A stretch of 64,000 nt of DNA from Desulfobulbaceae bacterium. Its GTDB lineage: Bacteria > Desulfobacterota > Desulfobulbia > Desulfobulbales > SURF-16. Of this stretch, positions 1 to 8,836 are shown piece by piece. The notes below the pieces were generated by a model. It saw only the letters and a list, made by a program, of their open reading frames with translations, was not told the DNA's origin and searched no databases. A program made the position numbers and the translations under genes. Location: assembly GCA_020444175.1 (NCBI GenBank), contig JAHLLM010000014.1, forward strand, positions 45,745 through 109,744, given 5' to 3'. Each line of letters opens with the position of its first letter. The first letter of the stretch is position 1.

Positions 1-273
1 GGCACTGACCATGGCCACATAGGGCAGGGAAGATGCCTGGTAAACAATATAAATCACGCCGTAATGCCAGAAGGTGACGATAAAAGGCATTTTTGATTCT
101 GCTAATTTTTGAAAATTCCCATAGCCGCGATGTTCCACCCTGCAGGAGGCAAAGAGCAGGAAAGACACAAAGCGGAACAAAAATGGTATGATCCATTGGA
201 CAAAACCAGTAAAAATCCCTCCGGGCTTCCGACTCTCCCCTTCTGACGCATGCTCCCGCCCCCTTACAGCCAT
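1..273 (-). CDS. DUF374 / lysophospholipid acyltransferase-like protein, N-terminal part
   Basis: Only the first 91 codons lie in the window; the C-terminus is cut by the left edge. The start is the ATG at 273-271. It overlaps the uvrB stop by ten bases and has an AAAGGAGAAGG ribosome site inside the uvrB end, so the two are translationally linked. The product begins [12 protein letters not shown], has a hydrophobic stretch ([17 protein letters not shown]) and then the motif [15 protein letters not shown] followed by YVAMVSA. That motif resembles the DUF374 family, relatives of the acyltransferases that add acyl chains to lipid A or its precursors at the inner membrane. The family call rests on this short motif alone, so the function is inferred. 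Confidence 0.6.
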   Translation of the reverse strand, partial: MAVRGREHASEGESRKPGGIFTGFVQWIIPFLFRFVSFLLFASCRVEHRGYGNFQKLAESKMPFIVTFWHYGVIYIVYQASSLPYVAMVSA

Positions 274-2264
274 TGCAATTCCTTCTCCTTTAAAATATGG
301 ATGCGATCACGTAAAGCCGCGGCCTCTTCAAAGGCAAGCTCTTTGGCCTTTGCCATCATTTCCTTATCCAGAGCGCGAATTTTCTTCTGCAATTCCTTTA
401 AACTGGAAAATTCGGGCATCTCCTCGGCAGCCTTTAAAACCTGAGCAGGGCCCGCCTTTTCATAGACTGTCTCTACAACATTTTTAATGGTTGATTGAAT
501 GGTTTCAGGTGTAATTCCATGCACATCGTTAAATTCTTTCTGAATCAATCTTCTTCTCCGGGTCTCATCAATTGTCCGCTGCATGGAACCGGTAATTTTT
601 TCAGCATAAAGAATTACCGTGCCATGGACATTGCGGGCCGCCCGCCCGCAGGTCTGAATCAAAGAACGCTCACTGCGCAGAAATCCCTCCTTGTCAGCAT
701 CCAGCACAGCCACAAGTGAAACCTCGGGAATATCAAGGCCCTCCCGAAGAAGATTAATCCCGACCAGCACATTAAATTCTCCCTGCCGCAGCTCCCTTAC
801 CAGCTCCATACGTTCGAGGGTTTTAATGTCGGAATGAAGATAGCGTACCTGCACTCCCAGCTTTTCATAATACTCGGTCAGATCTTCAGCCATGCGTTTT
901 GTAAGTGTTGTTACCAGAACAGCCTCATTTTTCAGGGTGCGCTGCCGTATCTCTTCCAGCAGATCATCGACCTGACTGGTGGCAGGCCGTACTTCTATGG
1001 CAGGGTCAAGGAGCCCCGTGGGACGGATGATCTGCTCGACCACCCTGCCCTGGGCTCTTTCCATTTCAAAATCTGCAGGGGTGGCTGAAACATAAACAGC
1101 CTGATGCATCCGACGATCAAATTCCTCAAATTGAAGCGGCCTGTTATCCAGTGCCGAAGGGAGTCGAAAACCAAACTCCACCAATGTTTTCTTGCGGGAA
1201 CGGTCTCCCTTATACATGCCACCGATCTGGGGAATGGTTATATGACTTTCATCAGCAAAAAGAATGAAATCATCAGGAAAATAATCAAGCAGAGTGGGCG
1301 GCGGCTCGCCCTCATGTCTGCCGGTAAGATGACGGCTGTAATTCTCAATACCCGTGCAGTAACCAAGCTCCCCTATCATCTCCAGATCAAACATGGTGCG
1401 CTGCTCAAGGCGCTGGGCCTCGACAAGACGGCGTTCTTTTTCAAAGAAAAGGAGCCTCTCTTTCAGTTCGCTTTTAATGGTTTCCATGGCCCGGGCCAGA
1501 ATTTCCTTTGAGGTGACAAAATGGCTACCCGGGAAAACAGTGACCTCTTCCATGGTACTGAGCACCTCCCCGCGCAGAGGATCGACAAGGGATATATTTT
1601 CAATGGTGTCGCCAAAAAATTCCACTCGCAGGGCGTGGTCTTCTTCGTAAGCAGGGAAGATATCCACCACATCGCCCCGCACCCGGAAGGTGCCGCGGTG
1701 GAAGGAGTAATCATTGCGCTCATAGAGCATGTAGACGAGTCTTCTCTGCATTTCCTGCAGGGGATAGTCCTCACCGGCCTTCAAGAAAAGATGCATATTC
1801 TTATATTCGTCCGGAGAACCGAGTCCGTAGATACAGGAAACACTGGCAACAATCAGCACATCCCGCCGGGTGAGAAGAGAACGGGTGGCGGAATGACGCA
1901 TTTTGTCTATGGCATCATTGATTGATGAATCTTTTTCTATATAGGTATCGGATTGGGGGATATAGGCCTCGGGTTGATAATAATCATAGTAGCTGACAAA
2001 ATATTCAACGGCATTTTCCGGGAAAAGCTCTTTAAACTCTGCAAAAAGCTGGGCTGCCAGGGTTTTATTGGGAGCCATGATCAGGGCGGGGCGCTGGGTT
2101 TCGGCAATAATATGGGCCATGGTAAAGGTCTTACCGGAACCTGTGACACCGAGGAGAACCTGTTCCCTTTCGCCTTCCTTGATGCCGCGGCTCAAGGCCT
2201 CAATGGCCCTGGGTTGATCCCCGGCAGGTTTAAATGGCGAATGAATTTTAAAAGGTATGTTCAT
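264..2264 (-). CDS. uvrB: UvrABC excinuclease subunit B
   Basis: This is the damage-verifying helicase-like subunit of nucleotide excision repair. UvrA loads it and it recruits UvrC for incision. The 666 residues match the usual length. Visible features are the Walker A motif GVTGSGKT (residues 39-46), the beta-hairpin region [20 protein letters not shown] (about 92-111) used for strand insertion, helicase motifs near SATPADFE and [13 protein letters not shown], the QTCGRAARN motif VI, and a C-terminal UVR coiled coil ([16 protein letters not shown]...) that contacts UvrC. It overlaps thiL upstream by 17 bases and the DUF374 gene downstream by ten, so the three are probably cotranscribed. No defects are visible. 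Confidence 0.97.
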   Translation of the reverse strand: MNIPFKIHSPFKPAGDQPRAIEALSRGIKEGEREQVLLGVTGSGKTFTMAHIIAETQRPALIMAPNKTLAAQLFAEFKELFPENAVEYFVSYYDYYQPEAYIPQSDTYIEKDSSINDAIDKMRHSATRSLLTRRDVLIVASVSCIYGLGSPDEYKNMHLFLKAGEDYPLQEMQRRLVYMLYERNDYSFHRGTFRVRGDVVDIFPAYEEDHALRVEFFGDTIENISLVDPLRGEVLSTMEEVTVFPGSHFVTSKEILARAMETIKSELKERLLFFEKERRLVEAQRLEQRTMFDLEMIGELGYCTGIENYSRHLTGRHEGEPPPTLLDYFPDDFILFADESHITIPQIGGMYKGDRSRKKTLVEFGFRLPSALDNRPLQFEEFDRRMHQAVYVSATPADFEMERAQGRVVEQIIRPTGLLDPAIEVRPATSQVDDLLEEIRQRTLKNEAVLVTTLTKRMAEDLTEYYEKLGVQVRYLHSDIKTLERMELVRELRQGEFNVLVGINLLREGLDIPEVSLVAVLDADKEGFLRSERSLIQTCGRAARNVHGTVILYAEKITGSMQRTIDETRRRRLIQKEFNDVHGITPETIQSTIKNVVETVYEKAGPAQVLKAAEEMPEFSSLKELQKKIRALDKEMMAKAKELAFEEAAALRDRIHILKEKELQWL

Positions 2265-3237
2265 AACCGCAAAAACCTATTTCACGCCGTTGACCATTCC
2301 GGCAGAGCACAACGCCATCACCGTCAATGATACGACCTAAGCAGATAATTTCAATATTTTCCCGTGAGCAGAGCTCAACGAGCATTTGGCTGTTCTGCGG
2401 AGGAGCAGTGAAAACGAGTTGATAATCTTCTCCTCCTTCAAGGGCCAGTTTAAGAGGATCAAAATGGAGACTGCGGGCAGCTGACTGCAACTCACCGGAA
2501 AGAGGGACATCCTGGCCCGCAATTTCAGCTCCAACCCTGCTCGCCTTGCAGATATGGGCCAAATCCGTGGCCAGACCGTCGGAGAGATCCATCATGGCAT
2601 GGATCAGACCGCTTTTTGCCAGTTTGCTTCCCAGGGCAACCGGCGGCTTGGGATCAAGATGGGCCTGGCAAAGACGATTGTATTTCTCTGCCGGAAACAT
2701 CCCTTTTTGACAAAGCATTAGTCCTCCGGCAGCGTCACCCAATGTACCGGTAACCCAGATCCTGTCATCGGGCTGGGCCTGAGAACGAAAGCAGACGTGC
2801 CGTTCATCCATCTCTCCGCACACGGTGACAGAGATCATGATTCGTTCCCCGGAGGAGACGGTGTCGCCGCCCGTGAGAATTACGTCATATTGTTCAAGAA
2901 CGGTAAGAAAGCCCTGCATAAATGCATCCAGCCACGCCTTTTCGACAGCCTGGGTCAATCCCAGCGACAATAAGATAAAACGGGGTTTGCCTCCCATGGC
3001 TCCTATATCACTAAAATTGACATTGACCGCCTTGCGCCCGAGAAGTTCAGGGGCATGCCAGGAGAGGTCAAAGTGCACACCTTCCACCAGGGTGTCTGTT
3101 GTCCACAGCTCAACACATCCGGGAGATTTCCGTATCACAGCACAATCATCACCAATGCCCTTGATGAGGTCTGCTGCCCCGGTTCTCTGCCTTCCGGCAA
3201 TTTCAGCTATGACCTTTCTTTCAGAAAATTTTCCCAT
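2248..3237 (-). CDS. thiL: Thiamine-monophosphate kinase
   Basis: ThiL phosphorylates thiamine monophosphate to thiamine diphosphate with ATP, the last step of cofactor synthesis in the cytoplasm. The 329-residue protein has the PurM/AIR-synthase-like architecture. Near the N-terminus are GIGDDCAV and DTLVEGVHF, the Mg-nucleotide-binding acidic motifs; then [31 protein letters not shown], and [11 protein letters not shown] and GGEDYQLVF in the C-terminal half. It is the first gene of a cluster read leftward into uvrB and a DUF374 gene. Linkage with uvrB has no obvious metabolic logic and may only reflect shared transcription. Confidence 0.95.
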   Translation of the reverse strand: MGKFSERKVIAEIAGRQRTGAADLIKGIGDDCAVIRKSPGCVELWTTDTLVEGVHFDLSWHAPELLGRKAVNVNFSDIGAMGGKPRFILLSLGLTQAVEKAWLDAFMQGFLTVLEQYDVILTGGDTVSSGERIMISVTVCGEMDERHVCFRSQAQPDDRIWVTGTLGDAAGGLMLCQKGMFPAEKYNRLCQAHLDPKPPVALGSKLAKSGLIHAMMDLSDGLATDLAHICKASRVGAEIAGQDVPLSGELQSAARSLHFDPLKLALEGGEDYQLVFTAPPQNSQMLVELCSRENIEIICLGRIIDGDGVVLCRNGQRREIGFCGYEHTF

Positions 3238-3352
3238 AAGAACTTTGACCAGATAACCACATGATTTAAGGTATATTTTTTCACAATAGAGGAACTAACT
3301 TCAGTCTATCTACCTGAATAGTGCTCAAACTTAAAGATAAACGTTTTTTAAG

Positions 3353-3382
3353 CAAAAAAAAAGCAGGGCCAATGGCCCTGCT
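3353..3382 (-). terminator. Rho-independent terminator of the small exported-protein gene
   Basis: A perfect 9-bp stem, AGCAGGGCC / GGCCCTGCT (3362-3370 and 3374-3382), encloses a 3-nt loop. Read on the minus strand it is followed by a run of nine T (3361-3353). It lies just beyond the stop of the gene at 3415-3648 and separates it from thiL. Confidence 0.85.
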
Positions 3383-3414
3383 GAAGAGAAACAAATTTTT
3401 TCAAATTTTTCTGG

Positions 3415-3648
3415 TCATCCCACTGACCCATCACACGAAGCGTCTTCCAGTATACGCAGAAGGGTTTTTCTTTTCATGTTGAGTTCATCATCTGCAGTCA
3501 AAGTCTGCTCCTGGGAGCCTTTCGCGTCCGTGACGACTGCTTTTGCCTTTTGAGCCAAGTCTGGAATTGCCGCATGAGCACTGGCAGCCACAAGACCCAA
3601 AATCAACAAAGCGCTGCTTACCATTGTCAAACTTTTACTTTTTTTCAT
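3415..3648 (-). CDS. Small exported protein of unknown function
   Basis: This 77-residue protein has a clear Sec signal peptide: a basic start (MKKSKSLTM), a hydrophobic core and an AHA-A cleavage site near residue 27. The mature part is about 50 residues, charged and rich in Ala, Lys, Asp and Leu (DLAQKAKAVVTDAKG...), and ends ILEDASCDGSVG with one cysteine. The ribosome site TGGAGG sits 7 nt before the ATG, and a strong terminator follows, so it is a monocistronic, probably well-expressed gene. I do not recognise a family. A periplasmic location follows from the signal; the role is unknown. Confidence 0.7.
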   Translation of the reverse strand: MKKSKSLTMVSSALLILGLVAASAHAAIPDLAQKAKAVVTDAKGSQEQTLTADDELNMKRKTLLRILEDASCDGSVG

Positions 3649-4000
3649 TTTACACCTCCAAATATATATTAAAAATTAAAACAATTACTTTCATGCGAAA
3701 TGACAAAGTCAGAAAAATCTTGAAGCTGCCTGTCCGAAAATGTTTTTTGGGGAGAACCAATTAAAAAAAATCACCAGATACATCGCCAAACCATTCTTTA
3801 AGAATTAAATTAAACCATTAATTTCCTTTTGGAAATATGGCAAATTGTCGCGCCACAGGGTGGCAAGGCATTCTTTTATTCGAGATAGGGCAAAACAGGA
3901 GAGGTGAACAGCCTTTCAGGGAACAAGTCGCAAAAAAATACAACTCTCAGGCTATACGTTGATGTTTGAGACACGGCACGAACGCCCATGCCCGTTACAG
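3649..4000. other. Intergenic stretch before the small exported-protein gene
   Basis: This 352-base AT-rich gap must hold the promoter of the exported-protein gene at 3415-3648 (minus). I see AT-rich tracts (3660-3690, 3800-3830) but no hexamer pair convincing enough to mark. No conserved reading frame and no strong hairpin are visible. Confidence 0.4.
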
Positions 4001-5794
4001 TTAAAGACGGGGAAATTCTTCCGGATAATGGGAGAAAAGATATTCCTGTAAATGGTTTCTGATTTGTGATGCAGAAGGATATACGAGCAAGTCCTCTGCC
4101 AGTTCCTCAAGCTCTTCGGCCGTGCTATTGCGAATCATGCGTTTCACATATGGTATGGCCAGAGGATGCATACTGAAAAAATCAAGCCCAAGGCCTAAAA
4201 GGATGGGTAAATACATCGTATTGCCTGCCATCTCTCCACATATTCCGACTTCTATTCCCGCCCTGTGACCCGCTTCAGCAACATGCCGGATCATCCGCAA
4301 GACGGCAGGATGAAGAGATTCATACATGTGGGCGACATGCTCATTGGAGCGGTCAATGGCCAAAGCATATTGAATCAAATCATTGGTGCCAATGCTGAAA
4401 AAATCGACCTCATGAGCCAGGTTATCGGCAAGCGCTACAGCACTTGGAACTTCTATCATCACTCCAAACTGTACATTTTCAGAAAAGGGAATGCCTTCAT
4501 TCCTGAGGCTTTCCTGAACTTCGGAGACCATTTTTTTCACCTTTTCCAACTCACAATAGGCTGAAATCAAAGGAAAAAGAATACGAAGTTCCCCAAAGGT
4601 GCTGGCTCTGAGCATTGCCCGCAACTGCGTGACAAACACTGAAGGTTCGTGCAACAGATATCTGATGGCTCGAAGCCCCAGAGCCGGATTTGCCTCTGAA
4701 TATCTGCTGCTCTTTTCATGAAAGCGCCCCGACAGTTCCTCCTGCTGTACTGGAAAGTGCTTATCTCCACCAATATCCAGAGCCCTTATTGTTACAGGCA
4801 AAGGCGCTGCATGGGAAAGAAGATTCCTGTATGCTTCAAAAAGCATTTCCTCATCAGGCAGCCCATTTTCCTTTAAATAGAGATACTCGCTTCTGAAAAG
4901 TCCAATACCGCAAGCTCCGTACTCCAAGGCCTGGCTGACCTCTTCAACAAGTTCGATATTGGCCTGCACCCTTACAGACAATCCGTCTAATGTTTCGGGA
5001 CGAAACAAAGCAAAACGGGCAATATCCTTACTATAGGAAAGATACTGCCTCTGTCGTTCCCTGTATTGCTCAATCAACTCAGGTTGCGGATTGATAATGA
5101 CCCGCCCCGTGATTCCATCCAGTATTAGCAGATCACCGTTACCCACCTGGCGGGTCACATCTTTTAGTCCGACAACGGCAGGAATACCGAGTGTTCGTGC
5201 CACAATTGCAGAATGAGAGGTCTCGCCTCCCCCCTCGGAGATAAAGCCCGACAAGCCCTGCATATGAAGGATATCTGCCGGAGAAAAATCACGGGAAACG
5301 AGAATCACCTTCTCATCAATTTCATGGGGAAACTTGTCAGTCCCGGCAAGCTCAGTGAAAATTTGCTCCGCAACTTGCCTGACATCAAGGAAACGCTCCC
5401 TGATATAGGAATCATTTACCTTTGAAAAAATCTCTTTTATCCGGGACAGAGATTGCTCAAGAGCCCATTCAGCATTCACTTTCTCTTTTTCTATGATTTC
5501 AAGGGTGCGGTCAAATAGCATGCCGTCCCGCAGCATGAGGATATGGCTGTCTATGATAGTAATATGTTCGGCGATGACCGCGGCAAACTCCTGTCGCGTG
5601 TGCCGCAAATTTTCTTCAGTTCTATTGACGGCTTGCCGAAAGCGATCCTGTTCGGCTGCAACATCTGTATCCCTTAGGTTTATTTTTCTTGCAGGGCCAT
5701 CAACCCGGATCATCAAAGCTCTGCCGATAACGATTCCCGGGGAGGCTCCAACGCCCAGCAGAGTTTGCTCTTTCTCTGTGTGAAACGAATTCAT
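4001..5794 (-). CDS. ptsI: PTS enzyme I (phosphoenolpyruvate-protein phosphotransferase)
   Basis: Enzyme I takes phosphate from phosphoenolpyruvate and passes it to HPr. The 597 residues are near full length for the family. The phosphorylated histidine is H194 in GGETSHSAIVARTLGIPAVV. The PEP-binding barrel follows, with GIGLFRSEYLY, RALDIGGDK, GVMIEVPSA, FSIGTNDLIQYALAIDR and the cysteine loop GICGEMAGN. It overlaps the HPr gene by 4 bases. No EII transporter gene is in view, so a regulatory rather than sugar-uptake PTS is plausible, as is common in this group; that is inference from context. Confidence 0.95.
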   Translation of the reverse strand: MNSFHTEKEQTLLGVGASPGIVIGRALMIRVDGPARKINLRDTDVAAEQDRFRQAVNRTEENLRHTRQEFAAVIAEHITIIDSHILMLRDGMLFDRTLEIIEKEKVNAEWALEQSLSRIKEIFSKVNDSYIRERFLDVRQVAEQIFTELAGTDKFPHEIDEKVILVSRDFSPADILHMQGLSGFISEGGGETSHSAIVARTLGIPAVVGLKDVTRQVGNGDLLILDGITGRVIINPQPELIEQYRERQRQYLSYSKDIARFALFRPETLDGLSVRVQANIELVEEVSQALEYGACGIGLFRSEYLYLKENGLPDEEMLFEAYRNLLSHAAPLPVTIRALDIGGDKHFPVQQEELSGRFHEKSSRYSEANPALGLRAIRYLLHEPSVFVTQLRAMLRASTFGELRILFPLISAYCELEKVKKMVSEVQESLRNEGIPFSENVQFGVMIEVPSAVALADNLAHEVDFFSIGTNDLIQYALAIDRSNEHVAHMYESLHPAVLRMIRHVAEAGHRAGIEVGICGEMAGNTMYLPILLGLGLDFFSMHPLAIPYVKRMIRNSTAEELEELAEDLLVYPSASQIRNHLQEYLFSHYPEEFPRL

Positions 5795-6063
5795 TCTTCA
5801 CCAAATTTTTCTGCAATGAGACCTGAAAGAGTTAAAAGAGCGTCCTCCGCATCCCTGCCCGAGGCCTGAATACAGACTTCCGTTCCTTGGGCACATGCCA
5901 GCGATAACACATCCAGAATACTTTTACAGTCCGCTTCGGTGTCTTCACGGATAAGGCGGATATCGCACTCAAACTGCTTTGCCGTCTCAACAAGCAGAGC
6001 TGATGTACGCCCATGGAGACCAAAGGCATTGCCGATGACAGCGACGCGTTTCAGTTTTACCAC
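5791..6063 (-). CDS. ptsH: HPr phosphocarrier protein
   Basis: A 90-residue HPr. The phospho-accepting histidine is H17 in GNAFGLHGRTSALLV; the usual motif is GLHARPA, so the residues after His differ slightly (G-R-T). The helix-2 segment CKSILDVLSLACAQGTEV keeps a serine (S48) in the position that HPr kinase phosphorylates in Gram-positive and many proteobacterial HPr proteins. Its stop overlaps the enzyme I start by 4 bases and it begins 2 bases after the preceding gene, so the three form a tight operon. Confidence 0.93.
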   Translation of the reverse strand: MVKLKRVAVIGNAFGLHGRTSALLVETAKQFECDIRLIREDTEADCKSILDVLSLACAQGTEVCIQASGRDAEDALLTLSGLIAEKFGEE

Positions 6064-6065
6064 AA

Positions 6066-6437
6066 TTATTTCACAACCCGCAGAGCCGGCTGTCCTGAAA
6101 CCTTTCTTTTGTTATTTTCCGCTTTCGGCTTCTTGGTTTCGGGTTCAAAGAAATCGACTGCCTTAATATATCTTTTGTCGCCACCCATCGTGAAAACCTC
6201 CTGGCCTGTAAATTGAGGAGTTCGCAGAGTCCATACCGTTTTCTGGGGAGGAACGGTGAGAAGCTGCAAACTGACATGCCACCACTCGTCATGTTTGGCA
6301 TGATCCCGTTCAAAGCCTGTGATTAAAGCATAGGTGAGAGACTGGGGGGTTTCAGTGACGATCACAACAATATCACCTTCAACTGTGGTATTTTTCAACC
6401 GGAAAATTTTATGCAGTTCTTCAACAATCTTATCCAT
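6066..6437 (-). CDS. Conserved-looking protein of unknown function, first gene of the HPr-EI operon
   Basis: This 123-residue cytoplasmic protein has no signal peptide or membrane helix. The N-terminal 80 residues look like a compact mixed alpha/beta domain with several aromatic residues (ALITGFERDHAKHDEWWHVSL, then FTGQEVFTMGGDKRYIKAVDFF). The last 25 residues are Lys/Pro/Glu-rich and probably disordered. Two bases separate its stop from the HPr start, which implies cotranscription and a possible link to PTS regulation. I do not recognise the family. Confidence 0.7.
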   Translation of the reverse strand: MDKIVEELHKIFRLKNTTVEGDIVVIVTETPQSLTYALITGFERDHAKHDEWWHVSLQLLTVPPQKTVWTLRTPQFTGQEVFTMGGDKRYIKAVDFFEPETKKPKAENNKRKVSGQPALRVVK

Positions 6438-7009
6438 GGGGAATGGCCTGTTTTGAGTTCAAAGTTCAATGTTTTATGAATGTTACGCCAGGAGTCAATG
6501 CCATGAACTGCCATTACATGACCCTGATTTTATAATCTTGCTCACTGAGAAGGCCCAAATTACAAAAATTTAATATTTTTTACTCCTTTTCCATGGCCTC
6601 TTCGCAGATAAATAAGTAACATAGAGTTCAAATTTCGAGAAAATACCTGCTATACTGTCAGAATACCAGAGAATTGAAACGGATTCAAAAACTCAAAACA
6701 TTATCTGCAATTGACAGTCTCGCATTGATACCCTTTTGAGGACAAAAAGCGTTCTTTTGCCACCGGCTCCTCTGCCATTTACTTGATTTGAGAGGACGAA
6801 TGGTCAGCTTTGTAACTTTTTTCAACCTTATCATGCATTTCCTTCATTGCTATTTTACAGGAAAATGGTAAGTGTTGTTGCATCGTTTAATGATATTTGC
6901 GAATTATTCTACAAAAAAAACATGGAACTTTTTCATTTTATTTCAGGTCATCAAGACAAAGCAGCTCGCATAAAATACTCGGTTAAAAAATATTCTTTCC
7001 GGGTGTTTC
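6438..7009. other. Intergenic region between divergent operons
   Basis: This 572-base AT-rich gap lies between the leftward PTS operon and the rightward sigma-factor operon. On the plus strand a weak sigma-70-like pair, TTCAAA (about 6629) and TATACT (about 6653), is visible some 350 bases before the sigma-factor start; if used, it gives a long leader. I see no RNA gene, conserved reading frame or strong hairpin. Confidence 0.35.
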
Positions 7010-7591
7010 ATGAATAAAGAAGAGCTGAAGCAGGAGACGGCTACTCTCGTTGAGGCATTTCTTGATGGTGACAGTCAGGCCTTTAATCGTTTGGTTTTAC
7101 TCTACCAGACTAAAATTTATCACCTGGCCTTGAACTATGTCAAAAGCCAGGAAGAGGCCAAAGACCTTGCCCAGGACGTGTTTATAACTGTCTACAAGGC
7201 ACTCCCGAAATTAAGGGAGAAGGCGAAATTTTCGTCCTGGTTGTATCAGATAGCCATCAATCATTGCAGAAACAGGTATAAAAAGCTCAATCGCAGGGGT
7301 TTTTTCAGCAATATATCGCTTGATGACGACGAAACGTACATGCAGCTCCAAGGAGACGAAGGGCCGGAGCAATTGCTGCAACGAAAAAATACGGTCAATC
7401 TCGTACGGTCGACAATAAACTCCATGGGGAAAACGGAAAAGGAGATTCTTCTTTTGCGGGATTTACAAGAACTTTCCTACGATGAAATCAGTACAATTTT
7501 AGATATTCCATTGGGAACGGTGAAATCAAAACTCAACCGGGCCCGGACTTCTCTTAAGGATCGATTAAAAAAATTCTACAAAGACTTGTGA
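7010..7591 (+). CDS. ECF (RpoE-type) RNA polymerase sigma factor
   Basis: This 193-residue group 4 sigma factor redirects RNA polymerase to stress promoters. Region 2 (about 20-90) contains the core-binding and -10 segment: FNRLVLLYQTKIYHLALNYV, EEAKDLAQDVFITVYKALP, FSSWLYQIAINHCRNRYKK. A linker follows, then region 4 (about 130-185) with the helix-turn-helix ELSYDEISTILDIPLGTVKSKLNRAR. The next gene overlaps it by 4 bases and encodes a zinc anti-sigma factor, with a DegP protease after that. This is the usual layout of an envelope-stress module, so the trigger is probably misfolded envelope protein. Confidence 0.93.
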   Translation: MNKEELKQETATLVEAFLDGDSQAFNRLVLLYQTKIYHLALNYVKSQEEAKDLAQDVFITVYKALPKLREKAKFSSWLYQIAINHCRNRYKKLNRRGFFSNISLDDDETYMQLQGDEGPEQLLQRKNTVNLVRSTINSMGKTEKEILLLRDLQELSYDEISTILDIPLGTVKSKLNRARTSLKDRLKKFYKDL

Positions 7592-8523
7592 GCGTAGCCA
7601 TGAACTGTAACGATTGCCAGAAACTGTTCTCCCTTTATTTAGACAATGAAATTGATCAACATAACAAGTCTTTAATGGAAGCCCATTTTCATTCCTGCCC
7701 GGATTGCAAAATGGAATGGCAGGCTTTCAGGAACACCGTTGCCTTTTTAAGGGATATGCCGATGCCCGACGTCCCTTCAGGATTCCTTACCGGCATCCAT
7801 GACAAACTTTCAAAAGAAACTCCGTGGACGAGGTTTAAAGGATGGCTCGCAGGAACAGGACAGCACAAAGTTGCCATACCAACGGCATTTGCCATGCTTG
7901 CTGTTGGATTTGCCACGGCCTATCTGGTCCAGAATTTTCCGGTTTCACAACCAGGGACGGAAGCTCCCCTGCAGCAGGCCGGCATTGAGAAAACAGCACA
8001 AAAAATTGTTGTAGCACAAAATAAAACTCAGAAGACGGAATCAGACGACGCCTATTATCCGGGAGTCCCCCTTTTATCGGAATATGAAGATTCCCAGGAG
8101 CTTACGCCCATACATCAATTTGCCATGGTTCCCAGAAAAACCAGAGAGCAGCTTGTTCCGCAGGTCGATTTTGTCTCAACACACACAGGAATAGCATCTT
8201 CCTCCTATTTACACGCGCCGCTCACCTCTTTTTCAGGATTTCGCAAAGCCCCTGTTGCTATCAATCCTGACTTGCTGATAACCCTACACTCTGCAGGAAA
8301 CGGAGAGCATCTGGAAACGATCCGACAAATTATGCAATCACCACTGTGGCAGGCTGAGGTCTATAACGAAAACACCCTGCTGCTTTCTGTGCCGGCAAGC
8401 AACTTTAATAAACTTCACAAGATCTGTTGCCAGAAAGAAACCTCCTTTTCCCCTTCGTATGCAGGCAGCAACCATTACTTTACCCCCAAAAGGATGCTGA
8501 CCGTAGCTGTAAGGCTTGATTAA
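7588..8523 (+). CDS. Zinc-binding anti-sigma factor, single-pass membrane protein
   Basis: The N-terminal part has the ZAS zinc motif: CNDCQKLFSLYLDNEID then H-x3-C-x2-C in EAHFHSCPDCKMEW. That domain holds the cognate ECF sigma factor at the membrane. One transmembrane helix lies near residues 93-110 (VAIPTAFAMLAVGFATAYLV). The remaining 200 residues are predicted periplasmic, with no recognised fold except a C-terminal segment (LLITLHSAGNGEHLETIRQIM...) suggestive of a small alpha/beta sensor domain. The start is GTG at 7588, overlapping the sigma stop; an in-frame ATG at 7600 is an alternative. Release of sigma by proteolysis is expected from the family, not shown here. Confidence 0.88.
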   Translation: MSVAMNCNDCQKLFSLYLDNEIDQHNKSLMEAHFHSCPDCKMEWQAFRNTVAFLRDMPMPDVPSGFLTGIHDKLSKETPWTRFKGWLAGTGQHKVAIPTAFAMLAVGFATAYLVQNFPVSQPGTEAPLQQAGIEKTAQKIVVAQNKTQKTESDDAYYPGVPLLSEYEDSQELTPIHQFAMVPRKTREQLVPQVDFVSTHTGIASSSYLHAPLTSFSGFRKAPVAINPDLLITLHSAGNGEHLETIRQIMQSPLWQAEVYNENTLLLSVPASNFNKLHKICCQKETSFSPSYAGSNHYFTPKRMLTVAVRLD

Positions 8524-8836
8524 AAAATCATTTTTTGCAAGAATATGTCTCTGACAAAAAATGGAGCTTTTACTGCTTTACGATTCGCAGCACAGAACAG
8601 TGCTTCTTATCTGCATTCTTTTTGTCGGTCGCCTTGCAAACTTTTTTGACGGTCCCGCATTTTACGCTCCTTGATAGAAAAAACGCTCGACCGCCTCTAA
8701 CTACACAGTCGTTTGCTAATTATTTTTACCCAGTCGGGATGGCCAATGCCGCAGGTTTTTTTTTACTCTCAGAGGCCATAAATTCGAGTTCATCAATTTC
8801 TCACTTATAAAAATTTAAAATGTTAAGGATTACGCT
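8524..8836. other. Intergenic region upstream of the DegP gene
   Basis: This 313-base gap should hold the degP promoter unless degP is only read through from the sigma operon. TTGACG at about 8646 could be a -35 box, but no good -10 follows. An open frame at 8535-8810 has a TTG start, no ribosome site and a random-looking composition, and I do not call it a gene. Confidence 0.35.

Noticed and set aside
3840..3870. Sigma-54-like promoter on the minus strand (TGGCGCG...TTTGC)
   Set aside because: The GG-to-GC distance is one base longer than the strict spacing required, so it would not be recognised.
6785..6830. Degraded copy of the 101-bp element (GAATGGTCAGCTTTGTAACTT)
   Set aside because: Only about a dozen bases match, without ends or duplications; probably chance.
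8535..8810. 91-codon open frame before degP
   Set aside because: TTG start, no ribosome site, irregular composition, and it occupies the likely promoter region.
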